A stretch of 12,506 nt of DNA from the NCBI GenBank assembly GCA_902773395.1, contig CACYEJ010000256.1:1-12506 (forward strand), read 5' to 3'. Position numbers and translations under genes: made by a program. The notes beneath the pieces were generated by a model that had not been told where the DNA came from, ran no database searches, and saw only the letters and a program-made list of their open reading frames with translations. Origin of the DNA: an uncultured Ruminococcus sp. GTDB taxonomy: Bacteria > Bacillota_A > Clostridia > Oscillospirales > Acutalibacteraceae. Shown piece by piece: positions 1 through 6,007 of the stretch (its first letter is position 1; each line of letters starts with the position of its first letter).

Positions 1-1
1 G

Positions 2-619
2 GAGGAAATTTCGCTCATTACTGATATCGACAACTACGACGAAGAAGCCGACAGCGTAGTACTCATGACAATGCACAGTGCTAAAGGACTTGAATTCCCC
101 GTGGTGTTTGTTCCCGGTATGGAGGACGGCATTTTTCCAGGAGTACAGGCTATCTACAATGAGGAAGATATGCAGGAGGAACGCAGACTTGCCTACGTTG
201 CGATTACACGTGCAAAGGAAGAGCTTTACCTCATTAAATCCAAGTCGAGAATGTTGTTCGGTTCTACAAAATATAACCGTCCGTCTGTGTTTATCTCTGA
301 GATTCCTGAGGAGTACATTGAACAGACTCAGGCTGTTGTGGTTGTTCGCAATCCGGAAATCGTTGAGAATGCAAAGCCTAAGGCAAAGCTTATGACCAGT
401 GCAAAGGCGATTTCATCAACGCCGTCTAAGCCCGCAGCTTCTACGGGGAGTATTAGCTTTGCAGTTGGCGATACTGTTATTCATAGTAAATTCGGACAAG
501 GCAAAGTCGTTTCTGCACAATCGTTAGGAAATGATATGCTAGTTGAGATAGCATTCGACAATGCTGCCTTTGGTTCAAAAAAGCTTATGGCAAAATTTGC
601 AGGTTTAGAAAAAGTTTAA
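2..619 (+). CDS. pcrA: ATP-dependent DNA helicase PcrA, C-terminal part (5' end outside window)
   Basis: Superfamily 1 (UvrD/PcrA/Rep) 3'-5' DNA helicase acting in repair, plasmid replication and clearing of RNA polymerase. The frame is open from base 2 with no start, so this is the last 205 residues of a protein that is normally about 730-750 residues long. Helicase motif V (TMHSAKGLEFPVVF) lies at about residues 23-36, and motif VI (EERRLAYVAITRAKEEL) lies at about 60-76. A low-complexity Ala/Ser/Lys/Pro linker follows. The last 50 or so residues (GDTVIHSKFGQGKVVS) match the Tudor-like C-terminal domain with which PcrA contacts RNA polymerase, which favours pcrA over other UvrD-like helicases. 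It ends in TAA. I see no strong terminator directly after it. Family assignment is very secure; the paralogue choice is likely. Confidence 0.95.
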   Translation, partial: EEISLITDIDNYDEEADSVVLMTMHSAKGLEFPVVFVPGMEDGIFPGVQAIYNEEDMQEERRLAYVAITRAKEELYLIKSKSRMLFGSTKYNRPSVFISEIPEEYIEQTQAVVVVRNPEIVENAKPKAKLMTSAKAISSTPSKPAASTGSISFAVGDTVIHSKFGQGKVVSAQSLGNDMLVEIAFDNAAFGSKKLMAKFAGLEKV

Positions 620-789
620 TATCAATTGTTTCACAAATAGTTTAAAAGGGCAGTTAAAGCTAGAGTATTTCTTTTTATATCTTGCAAGTGCCGTAACAAC
701 TTATGACATCACCTGTTAATTATAGGCTTATTGATAAATATATACAAAAAGAACACACAAAAATAAAATAAGATATTTATTATTTTGTC
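620..789. other. AT-rich intergenic spacer after pcrA
   Basis: This is non-coding DNA between pcrA and the promoter of the small membrane protein gene. It holds only weak A/T-rich dyads (around 757-787) and no convincing hairpin with a U-tract, so the pcrA terminator is not obvious unless the inverted repeat at 814-853 serves that role. I see no RNA gene or ORF with a ribosome binding site. Confidence 0.5.
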
Positions 790-818
790 TTGACGTTCAT
801 TGATTAAAGTGTTAAAAT
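790..818 (+). promoter_or_regulatory. Predicted sigma-A promoter of the small membrane protein gene
   Basis: The -35 box TTGACG (790-795) and the -10 box TAAAAT (813-818) are separated by exactly 17 nt. Transcription would start near 825, about 55 bases before the ATG at 881. The -10 box and start point lie inside the left arm of a perfect inverted repeat, so access to this promoter may be controlled. Confidence 0.75.
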
Positions 819-853
819 AGACGATAAGGGATAGATTTCTTATCGTCTATTTT
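814..853. repeat. Perfect 15-bp inverted repeat overlapping a promoter (operator or terminator)
   Basis: The arms AAAATAGACGATAAG (814-828) and CTTATCGTCTATTTT (839-853) are exact reverse complements with a 10-nt centre. The left arm covers the -10 box and the predicted start point. This fits a repressor operator. The right arm is followed by a T-rich stretch (850-867), so for transcription arriving from pcrA the same sequence could fold as an intrinsic terminator. The two roles are not exclusive. A transcript starting near 825 would carry only part of the left arm. Confidence 0.7.
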
Positions 854-880
854 GTTTGGTTTTGTTTTGGAGGACATTAT

Positions 881-1195
881 ATGCACAGTAAAAATTTTTA
901 TTTCAATATGGGTTTAACACATTTTGCTGCCATGCTCCTGTTTATAGTTGTGTTTTATATCGGTCTTGTAATGCGTCACTGGCTAACCTTTGATGCAGGT
1001 CTATTTGGGTCTATCATCGCTTGTATAGCAACCGTATACAATGTAACTCAGTATGAGAATGTGAAAATTATTGAAAAACAACTGGGCTTCACAATGGAAG
1101 AGTTAATTGCAATGGAGAAAGCAGAAAAAGAATTAGCAGAAAAGGAACTGGAGGATTCCGAGATTGAACACTCCGAAGAGACTGATGACAGATAA
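881..1195 (+). CDS. Small two-helix membrane protein of unknown function
   Basis: I do not recognise this 104-residue protein. Two hydrophobic segments are visible, at about residues 12-33 and 38-57, separated by a short turn (RHWLTFDAG). They are followed by an amphipathic, strongly acidic and lysine-rich tail (about 65-104) rich in Glu-Lys repeats that could form a helix or short coiled coil in the cytoplasm. The start is supported by GGAGG (869-873) spaced 7 nt from the ATG. The gene is monocistronic: it has its own promoter upstream and a hairpin terminator at 1240-1279. There are no catalytic motifs. It could be a holin-like or envelope accessory protein, but nothing in the sequence settles that. 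Confidence 0.75.
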   Translation: MHSKNFYFNMGLTHFAAMLLFIVVFYIGLVMRHWLTFDAGLFGSIIACIATVYNVTQYENVKIIEKQLGFTMEELIAMEKAEKELAEKELEDSEIEHSEETDDR

Positions 1196-1239
1196 TAAGA
1201 AAATTCGATAATATATAAATTTGACAAATACTTTTTATC

Positions 1240-1279
1240 AAACAGACTGATTGTATATTATACATTTAGTCTGTTTTTT
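1240..1279 (+). terminator. Intrinsic terminator after the small membrane protein gene
   Basis: The outer arms AAACAGACT (1240-1248) and AGTCTGTTT (1268-1276) enclose a second perfect stem, TGTATA (1252-1257) with TATACA (1259-1264). Together they form a long nearly continuous hairpin that ends in six Ts (1274-1279). It lies 45 bases after the stop codon at 1195. Confidence 0.85.
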
Positions 1280-1371
1280 GTTATATTAAAAATTAATTAA
1301 TTAATAAAATAAATGAATATCTGAATATTTGAAAATTATGAAACATGCAGGAAATAATTTTTAAATAAATC

Positions 1372-1400
1372 TTGACATTTTATGTAGCTTGTGATAATAT
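1372..1400 (+). promoter_or_regulatory. Predicted extended -10 sigma-A promoter of the gamma-glutamyl ligase operon
   Basis: A consensus -35 TTGACA (1372-1377), a 17-nt spacer and -10 TAATAT (1395-1400), preceded by TGA at 1392-1394 as an extended -10 element. Start of transcription would be near 1407, leaving a leader of about 57 nt. I see no riboswitch or clear operator in that short leader. Confidence 0.85.
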
Positions 1401-1463
1401 ATTAGTACAGTAAACCTATCAAATAGATATGAATAATACGCTTTATAAACGAGGGAAAGCTCT

Positions 1464-2744
1464 ATGAAATATAATTTTAAAGATTTATTTGCATCTGATG
1501 AACTGCTTCAAGCGGAATTCGGTCTTGAAAAAGAATGTTTGCGAATTAGTGCTGACGGCTTCATCTCAAAAACTGAACATCCGTTTGGCAATCATCAAAA
1601 TCTCCAAAAGGATTTTTGCGAAAGTCAAACAGAATTTGTTACCGATGTTTTCGAGAGTGTTGAAGAGGTATGTCAGCATTTAAGTTCGCTTCATCAGCTA
1701 GCGTTTAAAACTCTTAACGATTTACCAAATGGCAGAGAGCTGTTATGGCCTTTTTCAAATCCGCCTTACGTAAAGGACGACAGCGATATTCCAGTTGCTG
1801 TTTTTGACGGTGCTATGCGTAACAAAAGCTTATATAGAGAATATCTTGCCGCCAAGTATGGTAAAATGAAAATGCTTTATTCGGGTATACATTTTAATTT
1901 TTCCTTTTCGAAAAAATTCCTGAAAAAGCTGTATGAGTTAAATTCTCAGCAAAGCTATTCTGATTTTAAAAATAATATATATTTGGAGCTTTCTAAGAAG
2001 CTTACATATTACGCATGGCTGATTGTGTATCTTACCGCTGCCAGCCCTGTTATGGACGGTTCGTTTCTGAAAGCTGGAGCTGTTGGAAAAACTGTGCTTT
2101 CGGGTTATTGCTCCGCACGATGCAGTGAGATTGGCTATTGGAACGATTTTACTCCAATTATTTCATACGACAGTCTTGAAGCTTATGTAGCTTCCATTAA
2201 CGCTTATGTAAGCAGCAACAAACTTCGTTCGGCGTCTGAGCTGTACTATCCCGTCAGATTAAAGCCACGAGGAGAGAATACCCTTGAAAACCTTTTGCAA
2301 AATGGTGTAAACCATATCGAGCTAAGAATGTTTGATGACAACCCTCTTTCAAGTATTGGTATTTTCGAATATGATATAAAATTTATACATTTGTTAATAC
2401 TTTATTTGACTGCAAATGATGATTTAGCTTTTGGCGTGGAGGAACAAACATCAGCCTTGACAAATGAGAAAGCTGCCGCAAAATTTGACGATAATACACT
2501 GATTTCTTTCAATGGAAAAACAGCCTCTGTCCGTGAGCAGGCTCTTGACGTTATCAATGCTATGGAGAAATTTTTTAAGGATTACGGCTTTGCTTCTGAT
2601 ATTATCTCACGTCAGAAGAAAAAAATTCTCCAACCCGAAACACGATATGCAAATATTATAGCAAAAGAGTTCGGCGAGAATTACGTTGAGAAGGGAATCA
2701 AGCTTGCAGAAAAATATGCAGATGATTTTATCAATGGAGAGTGA
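1464..2744 (+). CDS. gshA: Glutamate-cysteine ligase, GshA type (stand-alone)
   Basis: This predicted ATP-dependent ligase joins the gamma-carboxyl of glutamate to the amino group of cysteine (gamma-glutamylcysteine) in the cytoplasm. It has 426 residues and matches the proteobacterial-type GshA and the N-terminal half of bifunctional GshAB/GshF. Motifs in order are GLEKECLRI (20-28), a Glu-rich DFCESQTEFVT (50-60) that matches the metal/ATP-binding glutamates of the family, ELLWPFSNPP (92-101) and SGIHFNFSF (140-148). It is shorter than E. coli GshA (about 518 residues) and lacks the ATP-grasp glutathione synthetase half of GshAB. The start is supported by GAGGG (1451-1455), 8 nt before the ATG. 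Its stop overlaps the ATGs of the next gene's start region, so the genes are translationally coupled. Substrate preference for cysteine is inferred from the family only. Confidence 0.88.
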   Translation: MKYNFKDLFASDELLQAEFGLEKECLRISADGFISKTEHPFGNHQNLQKDFCESQTEFVTDVFESVEEVCQHLSSLHQLAFKTLNDLPNGRELLWPFSNPPYVKDDSDIPVAVFDGAMRNKSLYREYLAAKYGKMKMLYSGIHFNFSFSKKFLKKLYELNSQQSYSDFKNNIYLELSKKLTYYAWLIVYLTAASPVMDGSFLKAGAVGKTVLSGYCSARCSEIGYWNDFTPIISYDSLEAYVASINAYVSSNKLRSASELYYPVRLKPRGENTLENLLQNGVNHIELRMFDDNPLSSIGIFEYDIKFIHLLILYLTANDDLAFGVEEQTSALTNEKAAAKFDDNTLISFNGKTASVREQALDVINAMEKFFKDYGFASDIISRQKKKILQPETRYANIIAKEFGENYVEKGIKLAEKYADDFINGE

Positions 2745-2749
2745 TGACA

Positions 2750-3523
2750 ATGTGTGAGCTTTTCGGGTTCAGCTCCGATAAAGAAGAGCTTGTGAATGAC
2801 TATTTAAAAGAATTTTACAGTCACAGCGACAAGCACCCTCACGGTTGGGGTCTTGCTTATTTATCAGAAGGACAGATGTGTATTGAAAAGGAATCACTGC
2901 AAGCCTCAAAAAGCAATTATCTGAAAGAAAAGCTCTCAACACCGATATATTCCAACATGACACTAGCTCATATCCGATTTGCTACAATCGGTAACGTTTA
3001 CAGAAAGAATTGCCACCCGTATCACAAGCGTGACAATTTCTGCCGAAGGTGGACGTTAATACACAACGGAACAATATTTGACTATCCAAAGCTGAGAAAT
3101 TACATTAAGTGCCAATCCGGCGATACCGACAGCGAAAGAGTGCTGCTCTATATCGTGGATCAGATCAATTCGGCTCAAAAGAATCTATGCAGACCTTTAA
3201 GCTTTAAAGAGAGATTCTCTTTGATTGATAAGCTTACAGCCGATTTGTCCAAAAATAATAAATTGAATTTGATTATTTATGACGGTGAGTATATGTATAT
3301 TCACACAAACTATAAAAATTCACTGTTTTATTTAGAAAGGTATAACAGTATTGTAATTTCAACTCAGCCGCTCAGCAACGATGAATGGAAGAACGTCCCT
3401 TTTACAACACTAACAGCAATCAAGGACGGAAGCTTTGTGGCGAAAGGGCAGGAGCATAATAACGAGTATATTGATAATGAAGAGAATTTGAAGAATTTGT
3501 ACAGCATTTTCTCAGGTCTGTAA
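2750..3523 (+). CDS. Class II glutamine amidotransferase (Ntn hydrolase), YafJ/EgtC-like
   Basis: 257 residues. GTG 2741, ATG 2744 and ATG 2750 all begin in frame. I choose 2750 because it gives Met-Cys, which leaves the catalytic Cys2 at the N-terminus after Met removal, and because GGAGAG (2736-2741) is spaced 8 nt from it. Family signatures are FGFSS after the Cys, HPHGWGLAY (29-37), AHIRFAT with the substrate-carboxylate Arg77, HPY (89-91), the oxyanion-hole motif HNG (105-107) and GDTDSE, whose Asp126 matches the residue that binds the substrate amino group. There is no synthase domain, as in YafJ and EgtC. EgtC is an amidohydrolase that removes a gamma-glutamyl group in ergothioneine synthesis. 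A position between two gamma-glutamyl ligases suggests hydrolysis of, or transfer from, a gamma-glutamyl compound, but the substrate is unknown. Confidence 0.88.
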   Translation: MCELFGFSSDKEELVNDYLKEFYSHSDKHPHGWGLAYLSEGQMCIEKESLQASKSNYLKEKLSTPIYSNMTLAHIRFATIGNVYRKNCHPYHKRDNFCRRWTLIHNGTIFDYPKLRNYIKCQSGDTDSERVLLYIVDQINSAQKNLCRPLSFKERFSLIDKLTADLSKNNKLNLIIYDGEYMYIHTNYKNSLFYLERYNSIVISTQPLSNDEWKNVPFTTLTAIKDGSFVAKGQEHNNEYIDNEENLKNLYSIFSGL

Positions 3524-3535
3524 GGAGTGAAAAAT

Positions 3536-4924
3536 ATGATGGATCATAATGATATAAAGCAGTTGTTTTTTGACCGTTACATTAAGCCGACAATGAGTGT
3601 ACGAAAGTGCTTTATAGGAATAGAAATTGAAATGCCGATTGTAAATTTGAATCGAGAAGCAGTCGATTTTGATAATGTGCATCGCACAACAAGAAGATTT
3701 ATAGATTATTTTGGATTTGATATTTCTGGAATAGATGAAGACGGCAATATATATTCTGCCCAAGATAAGAACAACGGTGACATTTTATCTTACGATTGCT
3801 CTTATAATAATCTGGAATTATCTTTTGGAAAAGAGTGCAATCTGTTTGTTGTGTGGGAACGTTTTCAGAAGTATTATAATTTCTTGCAGTCTGAATTTCA
3901 AACATATAATTATACCTTGACAGGAATGGGAATAAATCCATATAAGAATTATAATAACAATGTACCTATCCCGAACGGCAGATACAGAATGTTGTTTCAT
4001 CATCTTCATTCCTATAATAAGTATAAAGATATTCCGATGTATTTCCACAGCTATCCTGAATACGGAACTTTTTCAAGTGCATCACAAGTACAGTTGGATA
4101 TTGCGTTTGAGGAGCTGCCGTTGATTCTGAATGTATTTTCAAAGCTGGAGCCGCTTAAAGCACTTCTGTTTGCGAATTCTGTTCTTCTTGACGAGCATGA
4201 AGATATTGTCTGTTATCGTGATTTCTTCTGGGAGAACAGTACTCACGGTATTAACCCGCATAACATTGGCATGTTCAGCAGCGATTTTAATTCCGTGGAG
4301 GAAATACTTACGTATATTTCAACAATGAGTATTTACTGTGTGGAGCGTGGAGATAAATACATTAATTTTGAACCTATAAGATTTGCTGATTATCTTAATA
4401 CAGATGAGGTAATAGGCGAGTATTACGATAACGAAGTGTATAAGAATATTACGGTAAAGCCTGTACCGGAGGATATAAAATATCTTAGATCATTCAAGTT
4501 TGAGGACATGACATACCGTGGCACAGTCGAATTTAGAAGTGTCTGTTGTCAGCCGATTAAGGACAGTATGACTGTAGCGGCGTTCCACATCGGAGCGAAA
4601 CGGCGATTCAGAGAACTTGACGAGCTTTTCCAAGCGGACAGAGTATTATATCATAATGGTTACACGGCTGCTGAGCTTCGTAAAATGTTTTTATATGCTA
4701 AGCTGCCGGAGTTCGTAGATGAAGATTCACTTTATGAGCTGGCAAAGAAAACGCTGGATATAATTTCGGACGGTGTAAAGGAAAGAGGTTTGGGAGAGGA
4801 GGTCTTCCTCGCACCTTTGTACGAGAGGGTAGAGAAGAGGACAAACCCGGCAAAGACAATGCTTACACTGCGAAATAATGGTGTAGATATTCAGGATATT
4901 ATAAAAGAATACGCTGAGATATGA
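3536..4924 (+). CDS. GCS2-family glutamate-cysteine ligase (EgtA-like)
   Basis: 462 residues, a second carboxylate-amine ligase from the glutamine synthetase-like superfamily, but of the GCS2 family (plant GCL, EgtA) rather than the GshA type at 1464. Visible motifs are GIEIEMPIV (28-36), which carries metal-binding glutamates, DCSYNNLELSFG (87-98), GMGINPY (130-136), SSASQVQLDI (180-189) and VEFRSVCCQP (331-340), with an Arg typical of substrate or phosphate binding. The start is ATG 3536, 8 nt after AAGGAG (3522-3527). The upstream GTG (3527) overlaps that site and is rejected. The gene is 12 nt downstream of the amidotransferase and ends just before a strong terminator, so it is the last gene of the operon. 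Activity as a gamma-glutamyl ligase is a family inference; the acceptor may not be cysteine. Confidence 0.85.
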   Translation: MMDHNDIKQLFFDRYIKPTMSVRKCFIGIEIEMPIVNLNREAVDFDNVHRTTRRFIDYFGFDISGIDEDGNIYSAQDKNNGDILSYDCSYNNLELSFGKECNLFVVWERFQKYYNFLQSEFQTYNYTLTGMGINPYKNYNNNVPIPNGRYRMLFHHLHSYNKYKDIPMYFHSYPEYGTFSSASQVQLDIAFEELPLILNVFSKLEPLKALLFANSVLLDEHEDIVCYRDFFWENSTHGINPHNIGMFSSDFNSVEEILTYISTMSIYCVERGDKYINFEPIRFADYLNTDEVIGEYYDNEVYKNITVKPVPEDIKYLRSFKFEDMTYRGTVEFRSVCCQPIKDSMTVAAFHIGAKRRFRELDELFQADRVLYHNGYTAAELRKMFLYAKLPEFVDEDSLYELAKKTLDIISDGVKERGLGEEVFLAPLYERVEKRTNPAKTMLTLRNNGVDIQDIIKEYAEI

Positions 4925-4935
4925 AATAATAATTT

Positions 4936-4979
4936 AGCCTGTGTGAAGTGCATAATATCACTTTGCACAGGCTTTTTTT
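4936..4979 (+). terminator. Strong intrinsic terminator of the ligase operon
   Basis: A 15-bp stem (4936-4950 with 4959-4973), continuous if two G-U pairs are allowed, closes an 8-nt loop and runs into seven Ts (4973-4979). It begins 12 bases after the stop codon at 4924 and separates the ligase operon from the B12 region. Confidence 0.93.
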
Positions 4980-5033
4980 GAAATTGGTTAAATATAAATT
5001 GCAGGTACTAGGACTTTTTGTATAATTTTCACC

Positions 5034-5062
5034 TTGAAAAAAGTCGGTTGATATGATATATT
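5034..5062 (+). promoter_or_regulatory. Predicted promoter of the cobalamin riboswitch operon
   Basis: TTGAAA (5034-5039), a 17-nt spacer and TATATT (5057-5062) with an upstream TGA (extended -10). Transcription would start near 5069, about 47 nt before the riboswitch P1 stem. A second candidate is TTGCAG (4999-5004) with TATAAT (5021-5026) at 16 nt. Either would place the whole riboswitch in the leader. Confidence 0.65.
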
Positions 5063-5115
5063 AAAGATATATGTATAAATGTTAGATTGTTAGTGTAATT
5101 AAAAAATTGAATATT

Positions 5116-5295
5116 CGATAACAGGTGTCAAATATTCTTGCAAGGTCAAGAAGGATTTGGTGAAAAGGGAAACAGGTGCAAGTCCTGTGCGAACTCGTCA
5201 CCGTGACAAAGCAGTGAGGAGATAAAATGTCACTGAGCAATTGGGAAGACTTCTCCGAGCGTTGATGTTCCAGCCGGGAGACCTGCCTGCTGTCG
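5116..5295 (+). ncRNA. Cobalamin riboswitch (AdoCbl class)
   Basis: This leader RNA binds cobalamin and usually represses downstream genes when the vitamin is plentiful. The conserved core is present: GGGAAACAGGTGCAAGTCC (5168-5186), the CACCGTGAC segment near 5199-5207, GTCACTGAGC followed by GGGAAGAC (5229-5250), and the B12 box AGCCGGGAGACCTGCC (5272-5287). A closing P1 stem can be drawn from 5116-5124 with 5287-5295, with one mismatch. It sits upstream of a B12-type importer and cobalamin biosynthesis genes, as expected. It most likely acts on transcription through the terminator at 5406-5454. Confidence 0.95.
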
Positions 5296-5405
5296 GTACA
5301 CGAAATTTGATTTTATAGAATTTCAATGCTACGAGTAATTAGCAGTACGTTTAATAACGGATATGCAGCCGAAAAAAACATGGTTCATAGACGTTTTATT
5401 GTCGT
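5296..5405 (+). promoter_or_regulatory. Expression-platform linker between riboswitch and terminator
   Basis: About 110 nt without a credible ORF. It contains a small hairpin (GAAATT 5302-5307 with AATTTC 5319-5324) and A/T-rich stretches. I could not trace an unambiguous antiterminator pairing by eye; one would be expected here if the switch works by transcription attenuation. Confidence 0.4.
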
Positions 5406-5454
5406 GCATTTTTACTTATAGCGGTAGTACCGTAAGAGTGAGAATGCTTTTTTT
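5406..5454 (+). terminator. Riboswitch-linked intrinsic terminator
   Basis: A long hairpin. The outer stem runs from 5406-5417 (GCATTTTTACTT) to 5436-5447 (GAGTGAGAATGC), pairing throughout when G-U pairs are allowed. A perfect apical stem, CGGTA with TACCG (5422-5432), closes it. Seven Ts follow (5448-5454). It lies between the cobalamin riboswitch and the first gene, the normal place for ligand-controlled termination. Confidence 0.85.
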
Positions 5455-5575
5455 ATTTATACTTTGTATTCATTAGCGGTATTTCCTGTTTTGGTATTAT
5501 TCTTGCTTAGTATGGAAAGTTTAAGTTAATATATGTCACAAAAGGTTAAGATAAAGAAAAGGTGTGTGTGTTCAT

Positions 5576-6007
5576 ATGCTTAATGACGGTGAATATAAAA
5601 TTGATGTTGAATTGCAGGGCGGCAGCGGCAAGGCGACAGTTGCTTCTCCGGCAGAGCTTACAGTATCCGAGGGTAAAATGCAGGCTGAGATTGAGTGGAG
5701 CAGCTCGCATTATGACTACATGGAGGTTGACGGTAAAGATTATTACCCCATAAACACGGAGGGGAATTCACTTTTTTTGATAGATGTGCCTCAGCTTGAC
5801 ACCGATATCCCAATAAAAGCGGAAACCCTTGCTATGAGCGAGCCGCACATGATTGAGTATACATTGCACTTCGATTCATCAACGGCGACTGAGCAGGCTA
5901 AAAACAGTTCGTCAGTATTGCTGATAGGGGCTGTTGTGGGACTAATCACCGCCGCCGCAATTGTGACCATTCTCCTTAGAAAGAAGAAATCGAATGTTAA
6001 AGAGTAA
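5576..6007 (+). CDS. Membrane-anchored NEAT-like surface domain protein, apparently without signal peptide
   Basis: 143 residues from ATG 5576; GTG 5564 would add four residues. A beta-rich domain of about 100 residues (NDGEYKIDVELQGGSG ... IEYTLHFDSS) is followed by one transmembrane helix (about 113-134) and a basic tail (RKKKSNVKE). The fold pattern, with WSSSHYDYMEVDGKDYYPI in the middle, resembles the iron-transport-associated (NEAT-like) domains of Gram-positive surface proteins; I am not certain of the family. Such proteins need export, yet no signal peptide is encoded in frame: there is a stop at 5552 and the domain begins at once. The ribosome binding site is poor (AAAGG, 13 nt away). 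A short out-of-frame basic leader starts at 5533 across a (GT)5 tract, so the 5' end may be damaged. It is the first gene after the riboswitch and overlaps the lipoprotein gene by 14 bp. Confidence 0.7.
   Translation: MLNDGEYKIDVELQGGSGKATVASPAELTVSEGKMQAEIEWSSSHYDYMEVDGKDYYPINTEGNSLFLIDVPQLDTDIPIKAETLAMSEPHMIEYTLHFDSSTATEQAKNSSSVLLIGAVVGLITAAAIVTILLRKKKSNVKE

Noticed and set aside
5380..5421. Possible leader peptide starting at ATG 5380
   Set aside because: It has 13 residues, no ribosome binding site, and overlaps the 5' arm of the terminator hairpin; the cobalamin riboswitch already explains control.
5562..5753. 63-residue ORF starting in the GT tract in another frame
   Set aside because: Its protein has no sensible composition or domain and overlaps the better-supported surface-domain frame; only the GT tract itself is of interest.
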